From contig JAAETJ010000282.1 in NCBI GenBank assembly GCA_024228495.1, positions 1-64,000 on the forward strand: DNA of 64,000 nucleotides, in the 5' to 3' direction. The stretch comes from a bacterium (GTDB lineage: Bacteria > Pseudomonadota > Alphaproteobacteria > Rhizobiales > JAKIUO01). Both the position numbers and the translations under genes were made by a program. The notes under the pieces were generated by a model. The model searched no databases. It was not told the DNA's origin and was given only the letters and a program-made list of their open reading frames with translations. Positions 33,669-42,922 of this stretch are shown here, piece by piece (the first letter of the stretch is position 1; every line of letters begins with the position of its first letter).

Positions 33669-33734
33669 GTTTGTCTCAAGGGACACAGCGCTTGCGAAGC
33701 TGCTGACTCGCTCGACTTTGAGGAATAAAAACAA

Positions 33735-35201
33735 ATGAGAATGCCTACGGAACTTGGTCCCTTTCATATCGTCGGCATTGGCGGCATTGGCATGAGCGCT
33801 ATTGCCCATATCATGTTGCAGCTGGGCTATGAGGTTCAAGGGTCGGACTTGAGTGACAGCATGAACCTGAAGCGCCTCAATGAGATGGGGGCCAGGACAT
33901 TTGTCGGCCATGCACCGGAAAATATCGATAATGCAGGATGCGTGGTGATTTCCTCTGCGGTGAAGCCAGGTAACCCTGAACGCGACGAAGCTTTAAAGCG
34001 CGGTGTGCCCGTCATTCGCCGCGTTGAAGTGCTCACCGAGCTGATGCGCCATTATGCGACCATTTCAGTGACAGGCACCCACGGTAAAACCACCATTACC
34101 TCATTGACCGCTCATGTGTTGGTTGAAGGCGGTATTGATCCAACAGTGATCACCGGCGGTATCGTCAATGATTGGGGTTCCAATGCTCGCTACGGCAAGG
34201 GTAACTGGATGGTGGTGGAAGCTGACGAGTCGGATGGTACCTTCCTCAAGCTGCCCACGCAGGTTGGCATTATCAGCAATATCGATCCCGAACATCTCGA
34301 TCACTATGGTGATTTTGATACTTTGAAAGGGGCCTTTGCGACCTTTGTTGGCAATATCCCTTTTTATGGGCTGGTGGTGGCAGGTATCGACAATGAGCAT
34401 GTTTACGAAATTGCCGAGAGTTATCGTGGTTCAATGAATCGGCGTCATCTATTAACCTATGGCGAGCATGAGGACGCAGATTTGCGGCTGGAAAACCTGC
34501 ATGGTGCGGATGGTTTTGCCGTGTTTGATGTGGCGCTTGGCAAGCGGATCAAGGGTGGTGAGCGACGCATTGAAGGGCTGAAACTGCCTCTCCCTGGAGT
34601 TCACAATGCCAGCAATGCACTGGCCAGTATGGCGGTAGCGCTCGAACTTGGCATGTCAGATGAAAAAATCGCCGCCGCATTTGAAAATTTTGGCGGTATC
34701 TTTCGGCGTTTCACCCGCGCAGGCGTTTGGAACAAGGTGGCGATTTTTGATGATTATGCCCATCATCCCGTTGAAATAAGCAATGTTCTGAAGGCGGCCA
34801 AAAGCATCACGAAGGGGCGCGTCATTGCGGTCAAGCAACCTCATCGTTATACCCGTGTTGCGGATCTGTTTGACGAATTTGCCGATTGTTTTGCGGAAGC
34901 GGACGAAGTCATTATGGCACCGATATATGAAGCTGGAGAAAGCCCCGTAGAGGGTGTTACTCACAAGATGTTGGCGCAGGCCATCGTTAAAACCGGGCAT
35001 CGAAACGTATCTACGATCGAGGGTCAGGAAGAATTAACCGCAAAGATTGGGCAAATGGTTGAGCCCGGTGATCTGGTGATTTGCCTTGGAGCTGGAGATA
35101 TCAGCCAATGGGCGCATGCACTGCCGGCCAATCTTACCAAGGCCTTTTCCGACCAAGCTGAACCATCAGGGACCGGATCTTCAGTGGTGGAGAGCACCTG
35201 A
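33735..35201 (+). CDS. murC: UDP-MurNAc:L-alanine ligase MurC
   Basis: First of the amide-forming Mur ligases. 488 residues with the N-terminal VGIGGIGMSAIAHIM loop, the P-loop GTHGKTTITSL, EADESDGTFL, and DDYAHHPVEI in the C-terminal domain. AGGAA upstream of the ATG at 33735 is adequate. murB follows after 2 bp. A short Ser/Gly tail extends beyond the conserved region. Confidence 0.98.
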   Translation: MRMPTELGPFHIVGIGGIGMSAIAHIMLQLGYEVQGSDLSDSMNLKRLNEMGARTFVGHAPENIDNAGCVVISSAVKPGNPERDEALKRGVPVIRRVEVLTELMRHYATISVTGTHGKTTITSLTAHVLVEGGIDPTVITGGIVNDWGSNARYGKGNWMVVEADESDGTFLKLPTQVGIISNIDPEHLDHYGDFDTLKGAFATFVGNIPFYGLVVAGIDNEHVYEIAESYRGSMNRRHLLTYGEHEDADLRLENLHGADGFAVFDVALGKRIKGGERRIEGLKLPLPGVHNASNALASMAVALELGMSDEKIAAAFENFGGIFRRFTRAGVWNKVAIFDDYAHHPVEISNVLKAAKSITKGRVIAVKQPHRYTRVADLFDEFADCFAEADEVIMAPIYEAGESPVEGVTHKMLAQAIVKTGHRNVSTIEGQEELTAKIGQMVEPGDLVICLGAGDISQWAHALPANLTKAFSDQAEPSGTGSSVVEST

Positions 35202-35203
35202 TC

Positions 35204-36154
35204 ATGAGCTTTGAAAATATTCTTGATGAGATCGCCGCACTGGTTCCCGATTTGCGTGGACGTTTGCGCGCCAATGAGAGCCTTGCTCCCATTACCTGGT
35301 TTCGGGTCGGTGGGCCAGCACAACTGTTTTTTAGCCCAATGGATGAGGAGGACCTGGCTTATTTTCTGGTGAATATCCCCTCTGAATTACCAGTCACAGT
35401 GATCGGCCTTGGGTCCAATTTGATTATCCGCGATGGTGGTGTCAAGGGCGTGGTTATTCGGCTGGGACGGGGCTTTGGCGATATGTCGGTGCCTGAAGAC
35501 CAGCATTTGCGGGTCGGAACCATTGTGCCTGATATTCGCCTTGCTATGCGGGCCGCTGATGAGGGCATTGCCGGGCTGGAATTTTATCGTGGCATCCCGG
35601 GCAGTGTTGGTGGTGCCTTGCGTATGAATGCCGGTGCACACGGTGGCGAAACCAAGGATTTTCTGGTCGAAGCGCGAGCCGTTGACCGTAATGGCACGCT
35701 GCATGTTCTCAAAAACAAGGATATGGGTTATAGCTATCGTCATTGTAGTGTGCCAGATGACTATATATTTACGAGTGTCCTTTATGCTGGCGAGCATGGT
35801 GAACCAGATGCATTACGCGCCTTGATGAAGGGTGTGGTGGACTATCGGGAAGAAAAGCAGCCTGTTAAAGCCCGTACCGGGGGGTCGACCTTCAAGAACC
35901 CCGATGGTCATAGTGCCTGGAAGCTGGTCGATGAAGCGGGTTGCCGTGGATTGCGCGTCAATGGCGTGCATGTATCGCAAAAGCACTGCAATTTTCTCAT
36001 CAATGATGAGGAGGCAACAGCGGCAGATATAGAATTGCTTGGCGAAACTGTGCGCCAGAGAGTATTTGAAAATAGTGGCATAAAGCTGCATTGGGAGATT
36101 AGGCGGCTTGGTATGACGCTTGATGGGGATGAGGTCATACCAACGTTAAGTTAA
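35204..36154 (+). CDS. murB: UDP-N-acetylenolpyruvoylglucosamine reductase MurB
   Basis: FAD-dependent reductase that completes UDP-MurNAc synthesis. The FAD-binding motifs are clear (TWFRVGGPAQLFF, GLGSNLIIRDGGVKGVVIRL, GIPGSVGGALRMNAGAHGGE), as is the proton-donor serine region TGGSTFKNP. 316 residues, the short type I/II length. It follows murC by 2 bp. After it comes a gene not usually in the cluster. Confidence 0.97.
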   Translation: MSFENILDEIAALVPDLRGRLRANESLAPITWFRVGGPAQLFFSPMDEEDLAYFLVNIPSELPVTVIGLGSNLIIRDGGVKGVVIRLGRGFGDMSVPEDQHLRVGTIVPDIRLAMRAADEGIAGLEFYRGIPGSVGGALRMNAGAHGGETKDFLVEARAVDRNGTLHVLKNKDMGYSYRHCSVPDDYIFTSVLYAGEHGEPDALRALMKGVVDYREEKQPVKARTGGSTFKNPDGHSAWKLVDEAGCRGLRVNGVHVSQKHCNFLINDEEATAADIELLGETVRQRVFENSGIKLHWEIRRLGMTLDGDEVIPTLS

Positions 36155-36188
36155 ACAATAAAGCGCCATACAATAAGGAACTGAACCA

Positions 36189-36566
36189 ATGATGAACGCC
36201 CTTCTTATCTTGCTCCCCGTTTTAATCGGCCTTGCGCTCATTGCCGCCGCCGCCTGGGAATTCATGACATGGCGTTCGCGTTTCGCGAACTGGTCCAGCG
36301 GCATGGCGACCTCACTTGGCGCTGTAAAAGTGCGCGGTGATGTGGGGCCACATCTGGCCTATGAATATAATATTGATGGCACCCAATATGAGGGGCGCTC
36401 AAGTTATATGAAGGATAATGTTCCTGATAAAGGTGAAAGCGTTCGCATTTATTATGATCCCTCCGATCCAAATAATTCCGAGTGGTATGATGGCGGCATG
36501 CATAATTTCTTTATGGTCGGGGCTGGCGTGATCGGTATTTTGATTCTCTGGCTGGCTCTTGGATAG
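36189..36566 (+). CDS. DUF3592-like membrane protein within the dcw cluster
   Basis: A 125-residue protein with a transmembrane helix at each end (about 4-24 and 106-124) around a small soluble domain. The middle (YEYNIDGTQYEGRSSYM, then VRIYYDPSDPNNSEW) has the DUF3592 pattern of a short beta domain ending in a Y-x-P-x-x-P/N motif. AAGGAA precedes the ATG. It sits between murB and ddl on the same strand, 34 and 49 bp away, and is not a canonical dcw gene, so it is either a local insertion or a lineage-specific accessory factor. Function unknown. Confidence 0.7.
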   Translation: MMNALLILLPVLIGLALIAAAAWEFMTWRSRFANWSSGMATSLGAVKVRGDVGPHLAYEYNIDGTQYEGRSSYMKDNVPDKGESVRIYYDPSDPNNSEWYDGGMHNFFMVGAGVIGILILWLALG

Positions 36567-36615
36567 ATATTTGGGATCTTGATCCTGAAAATTTTGCGCA
36601 AATAAAACTGGTGGG

Positions 36616-37566
36616 ATGATGCCTGAACAAGCTGGGCCGGAGAAATACAGCCATGTTGCTGTGCTGATGGGGGGGCTCTCTTCAGAGCGAGAGGTCTCTT
36701 TATCATCAGGGAAAGCTGTTGCCGTAGCACTTGAGGGCGAGGGCTACAAGGTTTCAAAGATTGATGTTGGACCTGATCTGGCCGAGCAGCTCACACAAAT
36801 TGCCCCAGATGTATGTTTTAATGCCCTGCATGGAAAATGGGGGGAGGATGGCTGCGTGCAAGGGGTGCTGGAACTTCTCAAAATTCCCTATACCCATTCA
36901 GGCGTGATGGCCTCGTCGGTTGCAATGAACAAGGATTTGACCAAGACCATTCTGGCCAATGCCGGTATTCCTGTCGCTGATAGCAAGACCGTCAGCCGCA
37001 AGGAAGCGGCTCGCGGTCATGTGATAAAACCTCCCTATGTTCTGAAACCAGTTTGCGATGGTTCATCGGTAGGTATATTTATGGTGCTGGGCGAACTGGC
37101 TCTTCCTGGTGCGCGTATCCTCGAAACTGGCCATGAAGACGATAAACTGATGGCAGAGCGCTATATTGAAGGGCGTGAGTTGACCTGCGCGGTGCGCGAC
37201 GACGAGGCATTTTGTGTCACGGAAATTCTACCTGCTGATGGTTTCGAGTTTTATGACTATGATTCCAAATATGTCGAGGGCGGCTCAAAACATGTTCTGC
37301 CTGCGCAAATTTCACCAGATATTAACCTGCTCGTAGAATCATACTCGCGACTGGCTCATAAAGTGCTGGGTTGTCGCGGCATCAGCCGCACGGATTTTAT
37401 TTATGATGAGCGGCTTGGCAAAGACAAAGGATTGTTTTGTCTGGAAATTAATACTCAGCCCGGCATGACCTCAACATCTTTGGCCCCTGAACAGGCGGTT
37501 CATAGCGGACTAACATTTGGAGAGCTGGTTCATTGGCTCGTGGAGGATGCTTCTTGCGATCGTTGA
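36616..37566 (+). CDS. ddl: D-alanine:D-alanine ligase
   Basis: ATP-grasp enzyme making the D-Ala-D-Ala dipeptide used by MurF. 316 residues: MGGLSSEREVSLSSG (N-terminal substrate loop), FNALHGKWGEDG, KPVCDGSSVG, and LEINTQPGMT with the metal ligands. Tandem ATGs at 36616 and 36619 are both possible. The reading frame overlaps the beginning of ftsQ. It is in its normal dcw place between murB and ftsQ apart from the inserted DUF3592 gene. Confidence 0.97.
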   Translation: MMPEQAGPEKYSHVAVLMGGLSSEREVSLSSGKAVAVALEGEGYKVSKIDVGPDLAEQLTQIAPDVCFNALHGKWGEDGCVQGVLELLKIPYTHSGVMASSVAMNKDLTKTILANAGIPVADSKTVSRKEAARGHVIKPPYVLKPVCDGSSVGIFMVLGELALPGARILETGHEDDKLMAERYIEGRELTCAVRDDEAFCVTEILPADGFEFYDYDSKYVEGGSKHVLPAQISPDINLLVESYSRLAHKVLGCRGISRTDFIYDERLGKDKGLFCLEINTQPGMTSTSLAPEQAVHSGLTFGELVHWLVEDASCDR

Positions 37567-38426
37567 CGATCTTGTCTGACACCGTCAACTCCTCGAAGGG
37601 GGAGGGTAAGAAAACATGTCAAGACGACGACCTGGCAAACGTTAACCTCATTTCCCCAAAACTCCCACAATCGCGAGGCTTTGGCCTGCTTGTCGCCAGT
37701 ATGCTGGCTATGTTTTTGGTCGGATTATCTTATGGCGGCTATTTCGAGCGGGTGCGCCTGTTGGCGTCCGACCTGGTTGAGACCTATTTTCTTAGCGCTG
37801 GCATTGTCTTACAGGAAATCCATATCAAGGGGCAGGTCAATCTGCGCGACGAGCAGATCGTCGCAGCGCTTGGTATCCGCTCCGGGCAGTCGCTATTTGG
37901 ATTTGATGCCACGAAAGCTCAAAAACAACTTTCCATACTCGGGCAGGTCAAGTCTGCCCGTGTCATGCGGATGCTTCCTTCAAAACTGCTTGTCGAGATC
38001 AAGGAGCGCATGCCGCTCGCAAGATGGATGCATGACGGGCGTATTGACCTGATCGACAAGGATGGGGTTGTCTTGCGCACCCTGTCGAGCCTCGAACAAT
38101 CAGATCATCCGCTGGTCGCTGGTGCAGGCGCTGACAAGAAAGCCTCGGCGCTGATCCGCATATTGTCAACGCATCGTGGCCTTGCGCAACATATGAAACT
38201 GGCCGAACGGGTCGGGCAGTACCGCTGGAACCTGCATGCCAAAAGTGGTGCGCTCATTAAACTGCCCCCTGTAGATTTGGCTCTTGGGGTGGCACGATTC
38301 GTATCGCTGCCTGATTGGCAAGCCTTATTGGCCCGTAAAAATCTGGTGGTTGATCTGCGCCAGACATCACAAGCTTTTATCAATGCGCAAGCTGCTACAA
38401 AAACACCTGTTTTATCCAGGTTTTAA
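37554..38426 (+). CDS. ftsQ: Cell division protein FtsQ
   Basis: Bitopic division protein linking early and late divisome parts. A cytoplasmic N-terminus, one transmembrane helix (about residues 45-65, LLVASMLAMFLVGLSYGG), then a POTRA domain (IVLQEIHIKGQVNLRDEQIVAALGI) and the FtsQ C-terminal beta domain. No ATG is available in the frame; TTG at 37554 lies 7 bases after GGAGG (37542-37546) and is the best start, making a 290-residue protein that overlaps the end of ddl by 13 bases. Alternatives are TTG at 37533 or 37572. Confidence 0.9.
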   Translation: MRSLTILSDTVNSSKGEGKKTCQDDDLANVNLISPKLPQSRGFGLLVASMLAMFLVGLSYGGYFERVRLLASDLVETYFLSAGIVLQEIHIKGQVNLRDEQIVAALGIRSGQSLFGFDATKAQKQLSILGQVKSARVMRMLPSKLLVEIKERMPLARWMHDGRIDLIDKDGVVLRTLSSLEQSDHPLVAGAGADKKASALIRILSTHRGLAQHMKLAERVGQYRWNLHAKSGALIKLPPVDLALGVARFVSLPDWQALLARKNLVVDLRQTSQAFINAQAATKTPVLSRF

Positions 38427-38438
38427 GGGGGTATGATA

Positions 38439-39659
38439 ATGAACACAGTTTCTCGTCCCCTTCGAGCCGGAACCATCCTGGCGGCCCTTGATATTGGTAA
38501 TAGCAAGATTGGCTGCCTGATTGTTGAGCTTAGTGCGTCTTCCAATTCCCCTTATTGTCTTGCTAATGCGCGCGTGCTGGGGGTTGGTCACCAACGCTCT
38601 CAAGGTCTTAAGGGTGGTATTGTGCTGGACCCACGAGCTGTGGAGCACTCGATTCGCGGTGCCGTTGACAAGGCCGAGCGCCAGGCGGGTCGTTCGATTG
38701 ATCAGCTCTATGTCTCCATGAACACGGGCCGTATCCGCTCGCAAAACTATGGCGTCATGCTGGAATTGGCCGGTTCAAAGGTCAAGACAACCCACGTCAA
38801 CAAGCTTTTGCGCAAGGGTTGGGATCACGTTGCTCATTCTCCCCAAGCCATTTTGCATGCCAGAGCGACAGGTTTCGCCATTGATGGGGATATTGGCATT
38901 AAAAAACCCGAAGGATTTTCGGGGCGGAACCTGTTTGCCGACTTTCATGTCGTGAGCGCTGATCTGCGACCAGTGCGTGAGCTTTTATCCTGTGTCGAAG
39001 ATTGCTATTTGTCGCCAATTTCCGTTGTTGCGGCTCCTTATGCCAGTGCTCTTGTGACCATGCGTGCTCGCGAGGCCAATGAGGGAGTTGCGGTTATTGA
39101 CCTGGGAGGTGGTACCAGCTCGCTGGCTGTATTTACAGGCGGCGAGTTTATCTTTGTCAACTCCATCGCCAAGGGAGGCATTGCCATCAGCGCGGCGCTA
39201 GCTCGTCGTTTTGGCATGTCGTGGCGAGACGCCGAGCGGTTAAAACTTCATATCAGCAAGAAGTCTGAACACAGGCAGGACTATCCAAAAGGCGCAGAGC
39301 TGATCAAGCGCCAGCTTATAGGTATCTTCCTGCATCAAAAGAAAAAGATGATGCAGGCTGGCTTTGCGTTTGATGCGGCCAGAGTGATCGTGTTGACGGG
39401 CGGCGGTGCCTTGTACCATGACGCGCCGCGTCTTGCAGCAGAGGTGTTTGGTAAGCCGGTGCGGGTTGGGGTACCAGAAGCGGTGTCGGGTATGCCGCCC
39501 CAGCTTGTAAACCCGGCTTTTTCTGCTTTGTGGGGCATCATCTCGTCGCAAAACATCGCGCATGAGGAGTTGGCCACGCGCTTTGCATGGCCACTTGGTC
39601 AGCGCTCAGCTGGATCGCTGGCGCGTTTTGGCAATTGGTTGAGTCATCTGGCCGACTGA
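38439..39659 (+). CDS. ftsA: Cell division protein FtsA
   Basis: Actin-like ATPase that anchors FtsZ filaments to the membrane. 406 residues with phosphate-1 ALDIGNSKIGCLIVE, phosphate-2 VIDLGGGTSSLAVF and the adenosine motif VLTGGGALYHD; the SHS2-like 1C domain is in place. The C-terminal end (RFGNWLSHLAD) is amphipathic, as expected for membrane anchoring. ATG at 38439 lies 7 bases after AAGGGGG, better than the ATG at 38433, which is only 1 base away. The 169-bp gap before ftsZ probably holds a promoter, although the box is not clear. Confidence 0.96.
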   Translation: MNTVSRPLRAGTILAALDIGNSKIGCLIVELSASSNSPYCLANARVLGVGHQRSQGLKGGIVLDPRAVEHSIRGAVDKAERQAGRSIDQLYVSMNTGRIRSQNYGVMLELAGSKVKTTHVNKLLRKGWDHVAHSPQAILHARATGFAIDGDIGIKKPEGFSGRNLFADFHVVSADLRPVRELLSCVEDCYLSPISVVAAPYASALVTMRAREANEGVAVIDLGGGTSSLAVFTGGEFIFVNSIAKGGIAISAALARRFGMSWRDAERLKLHISKKSEHRQDYPKGAELIKRQLIGIFLHQKKKMMQAGFAFDAARVIVLTGGGALYHDAPRLAAEVFGKPVRVGVPEAVSGMPPQLVNPAFSALWGIISSQNIAHEELATRFAWPLGQRSAGSLARFGNWLSHLAD

Positions 39660-39828
39660 TCTTATCAAGAATGCGGGGCAGAGCGATCTGCTACTATCAT
39701 AAAAAAGCCAGAAAACAGCTTTTTGTTCATCAACCAGTAACCGTGATGTGGGCATAGTGGCGGATAGATAGTTACACTTTATCGTTAAAATAAAGAGATT
39801 TGTAAGCGTAATAGGAGTATGGACCGCG

Positions 39829-41352
39829 ATGACGATCCATTTAAAAACCCCAGATCTTGAAGGTCTCACCCCCAAAATCGCTGTGATTGGTGTCGGGGGA
39901 GCTGGTGGCAACGCGGTTAACAATATGATCGCTGCAAAATTGCATGGCGTTAGCTTTATTGTTGCCAATACCGATGCTCAGGCCCTTGTTCATTCCAATG
40001 CCGAAACAAAAATCCAGCTTGGCGCATCTATCACCGAGGGACTTGGAGCTGGTTCCAAACCAGAAATTGGTGCGGCTGCTGCCGAAGAGAGCATCGAAGA
40101 AATACGTTCCCATCTTAAAGACCTGCACATGGTGTTCATCACCGCTGGCATGGGTGGTGGTACCGGTACTGGTGCGGCACCCGTTATTGCGGCTGCCGCG
40201 CGTGCCGAGGGGGTTTTGACTGTTGGCGTTGTTACCAAGCCGTTTCACTTTGAAGGTCAAAGGCGCATGCGCTCGGCTGAATTTGGCGTTGAGCTGCTTT
40301 TTGAACAGGTTGATACGCTGATCGTTATTCCCAATCAGAACTTGTTCCGGGTTGCCGTCATGAAGACGACCTTTTCCGAAGCGTTCGCAATGGCCGATCA
40401 AGTGTTGCATGATGGCATATCGTGCATCACCGATGTCATGGTCAAGGAAGGTATCATCAATCTTGATTTCGCCGATGTGAACCTTGTTATGCGTGATAGT
40501 GGCAAAGCTATGATGGGCACCGGTGATGCCGATGGCGAAAATCGAGGTCGTGAAGCAGCCGATGCGGCGATCAGCAATCCATTGCTTGATGATGTTTCCC
40601 TGCAAGGAGCTCATGGTTTGTTGGTATCGATCATTGGTGGCCATGATGACCTCACCCTTTATGAGGTCGATGAAGCAGCCAACCGCGTGCGCGAAGAAGT
40701 GGCGTCCAATGCCAATATTATTATCGGGACCGCTTTTGATGAGACCCTCGATGGTTCCATTAAGGTCTCGGTAGTGGCAACGGGGCTCGATGAAGCAGCG
40801 CAGAGGATGGCGTCAGCTAAACCACAACCCGAAACTGCTGGAGCCGCCGAGCCAGTCGCCAATGAGGGTAGCCTTCAGGACCGTCTTGGTTCGATCAATA
40901 CCGCTCATGTCGCAAGCCCACCAGCGCCTCACCACCCTGGAGCGCTGGCAGATCCCCCCGTGTCCCCGATGTGCTATGAAGACCAAACGGCCCGTATGCC
41001 AACTATGGAAGACTTCCCACCAGTCGGGCAGGCTTTGTTGCGTGAGCGCGAGGAGGGTCATGTCAACCAGAATGTGACCCTGGGCCTAGCTGCCTACAAA
41101 GAGGGCGTTGGATTCCTTGATCGTCTCGCTGGCTTGCTCTCAGGGCGACGCGCGCAAGACATAGCAGATCAAACTGTTGCGCAACAGCCACAACCAAAAG
41201 TTCAATCTGCGCGTGGTTTGTTGAGCGGCTCAGCGGGTTCTATCGACCCTCATAGCAAGGGAGGGGCTCTTTCTTCTCAATCAATGAGTGCTAATCTAAC
41301 TACTGAAGAAGATGAGGAAGTCACTGAATTTCCATCGTTTTTACGTAAATAA
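39829..41352 (+). CDS. ftsZ: Cell division GTPase FtsZ
   Basis: Tubulin-like GTPase that forms the Z-ring. The N-terminal GTPase domain has [13 protein letters not shown], the tubulin signature [12 protein letters not shown] and the T7 loop NLDFADVN; the C-terminal domain ends near residue 320. A variable acidic/Ala/Gln linker of about 170 residues follows, and the protein ends in a conserved tail, TEFPSFLRK, for binding FtsA. 507 residues. AGGAG at 39813-39817 is 11 bases before this ATG; a nearer ATG at 39819 is out of frame and opens 13 codons only. An intrinsic-terminator-like hairpin follows the stop. Confidence 0.97.
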   Translation: MTIHLKTPDLEGLTPKIAVIGVGGAGGNAVNNMIAAKLHGVSFIVANTDAQALVHSNAETKIQLGASITEGLGAGSKPEIGAAAAEESIEEIRSHLKDLHMVFITAGMGGGTGTGAAPVIAAAARAEGVLTVGVVTKPFHFEGQRRMRSAEFGVELLFEQVDTLIVIPNQNLFRVAVMKTTFSEAFAMADQVLHDGISCITDVMVKEGIINLDFADVNLVMRDSGKAMMGTGDADGENRGREAADAAISNPLLDDVSLQGAHGLLVSIIGGHDDLTLYEVDEAANRVREEVASNANIIIGTAFDETLDGSIKVSVVATGLDEAAQRMASAKPQPETAGAAEPVANEGSLQDRLGSINTAHVASPPAPHHPGALADPPVSPMCYEDQTARMPTMEDFPPVGQALLREREEGHVNQNVTLGLAAYKEGVGFLDRLAGLLSGRRAQDIADQTVAQQPQPKVQSARGLLSGSAGSIDPHSKGGALSSQSMSANLTTEEDEEVTEFPSFLRK

Positions 41353-41408
41353 TCCTGATTGTCGAAGGCGAAAACTGTTCGTCTGAAGTAAATTGCAAGA
41401 GTTATAAT

Positions 41409-41453
41409 GCCACTGTTTCCCCGTGCCAAGGAGAAGCAGTGGCTTTGTTTGTT
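41409..41453 (+). terminator. Terminator-like hairpin after ftsZ
   Basis: Arms at 41409-41422 and 41430-41443 pair over 14 positions with one mismatch and one wobble, around a 7-base loop (GTGCCAA). A T-rich tail (TTTGTTTGTT) follows at 41444-41453. This is probably where the dcw transcript ends, isolating lpxC. Confidence 0.75.
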
Positions 41454-41468
41454 ACACATTGCGTAACA
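41450..41468. promoter_or_regulatory. TGTTAC-N7-GTAACA inverted repeat
   Basis: Perfect 6-bp arms at 41450-41455 and 41463-41468 with a 7-base spacer, 210 bp upstream of lpxC. The second arm is followed by a further GCGTAA copy at 41471-41476. It looks like a binding site for a dimeric transcription factor; the factor is unknown. Confidence 0.5.
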
Positions 41469-41677
41469 CAGCGTAAGAAAGCGTGATTTGGCCTTTATCA
41501 ATGTCGTGCGTACTCTGCAAATCAAGGTTGGATCAAAAAGTGATTCGGTGTTGGATGAAAAAGCTAAGCGTGGGACCTCTGCAGTTTCTAGTCTAACATT
41601 CCAAATAATAGGAAACCTTTGCGTCGGGGAGTAGGAAAGAAAATTCCTGCCCAGGTTCAAAAAGGAAACGGGAAAAA

Positions 41678-42631
41678 ATGACTCATAATATAATGAGCGT
41701 CCGGCAGACTACAATCAGGCATAATACGGTTTTAAAAGGCATTGGTGTTCATAGTGGATCGCCAGTCACGTTGCTTTTATCTCCGTCGGATACAGATACT
41801 GGTATCCAATTTGTCATTACCAAAAACGGTCAGACCATAGCCGAGATCAAGGCTGTGAGCGATGCCGTCAAGAATGTTACTCTTTGCACAATTATCGGAG
41901 ATGAATATGGCGCGATTGTCGCGACAGTTGAACATCTCGTATCCGCCATTCGCGGACTGGGTATTGATAATATTGTTATAGAAATGGAAAGCGGCGAAGT
42001 GCCGATCATGGACGGTAGCGCTGGCCCGTTTGTTGATGTTCTGCTGGAAAGCGGCATTAAAGAGCAATTGGCACCTCGTCGTTATCTCAAAGTGTTGAAA
42101 ACCGTTCAGGTCGAAGAAGATGGTGCTTACGCCGAACTGCGTCCTCATGATGGTTTCCATATCGATGTTACCATCGATTTTGAATCAGAAATGATCGGCA
42201 AACAGCAAATCGCTCTGGAAGTGACACCAGAAACTTATTCTGTGGATTTGGCAAGGGCCAGAACCTTTGGTTTCATGAAAGATGTTGAGCAGTTATGGGC
42301 GGCAGGTCGGGCACTTGGTGCCTCACTGGAAAACACTATTGCACTTGGTGATGACGAAATACTCAACCCTGAAGGGTTGCGTTATGCAAACGAATTTGTG
42401 CGCCATAAAGCCATGGATGCTGTTGGTGATCTGGCTTTGGCTGGTGCGCCATTGCTGGCATCGTATAAATCAGTATGCGGCGGTCACAGCCTGAACTTTA
42501 AGGCCGTTGAAACACTGCTGGCTGATACCAGCGCCTGGACCTATGTCGAAGCTCCGCGTTCTCGTCAATATGCTCATGCCGAAATGGGCCAGGGACTTGC
42601 TGCTGCAAATTTTGCCGCCATAAAGAATTGA
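41678..42631 (+). CDS. lpxC: UDP-3-O-acyl-N-acetylglucosamine deacetylase LpxC
   Basis: Zinc metalloenzyme performing the committed step of lipid A synthesis. 317 residues; the zinc ligands are in TVEHLVSA (His86) and RHKAMDAVGDL (His243, Asp247), and EMESGEVPIMDGSAGPF is intact. The ATG at 41678 follows an A-rich run and AACGGGA. It has its own terminator at 42657-42692 and so appears to be monocistronic. Confidence 0.97.
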   Translation: MTHNIMSVRQTTIRHNTVLKGIGVHSGSPVTLLLSPSDTDTGIQFVITKNGQTIAEIKAVSDAVKNVTLCTIIGDEYGAIVATVEHLVSAIRGLGIDNIVIEMESGEVPIMDGSAGPFVDVLLESGIKEQLAPRRYLKVLKTVQVEEDGAYAELRPHDGFHIDVTIDFESEMIGKQQIALEVTPETYSVDLARARTFGFMKDVEQLWAAGRALGASLENTIALGDDEILNPEGLRYANEFVRHKAMDAVGDLALAGAPLLASYKSVCGGHSLNFKAVETLLADTSAWTYVEAPRSRQYAHAEMGQGLAAANFAAIKN

Positions 42632-42656
42632 TTGTCCCCAATCAAGCAACTAAAGG

Positions 42657-42692
42657 CCCGTCTGTCATTATTTTGGCAGGCGGGTATTTTTT
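42657..42692 (+). terminator. Rho-independent terminator after lpxC
   Basis: Arms CCCGTCTGTC (42657-42666) and GGCAGGCGGG (42675-42684) pair over 10 bp with G-U wobbles, followed by TATTTTTT at 42685-42692. A smaller hairpin (TTGATTG/CAATCAA) also covers the lpxC stop codon, and a third (GAAGCCCC/GGGGTTTC) lies at 42802-42825. Confidence 0.85.
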
Positions 42693-42922
42693 GCACCAGT
42701 TGGAAATTGTTTCGCAATAGACGAGAAAACGGGCATAAAAACAACATAATCCCTCGCACAATAACTCAGATATGGTAATTTTGTCGATGTCGACTGCTTC
42801 AGAAGCCCCAACTCAAGGGGGTTTCTTTCCGGGAGTTGTCGAAAAACTTGTGCCATGACGGTTTAAGTGTTTTCCATGAATAATTTTCGGGGCCTTTAAA
42901 AGACTTGAGGCAAAACAAAAAT

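Larger units (their letters stand above)
41353..41677. other. 325-bp ftsZ-lpxC gap with terminator and palindromic site
   Basis: Non-coding. It contains the hairpin at 41409-41453 and the inverted repeat at 41450-41468, both listed separately, then about 200 bp that should carry the lpxC promoter. I could not pick a single convincing -35/-10 pair. Confidence 0.6.

Noticed and set aside
39841-40644. A 267-codon minus-strand frame inside ftsZ
   Set aside because: Antisense shadow of a highly biased gene; no family features.
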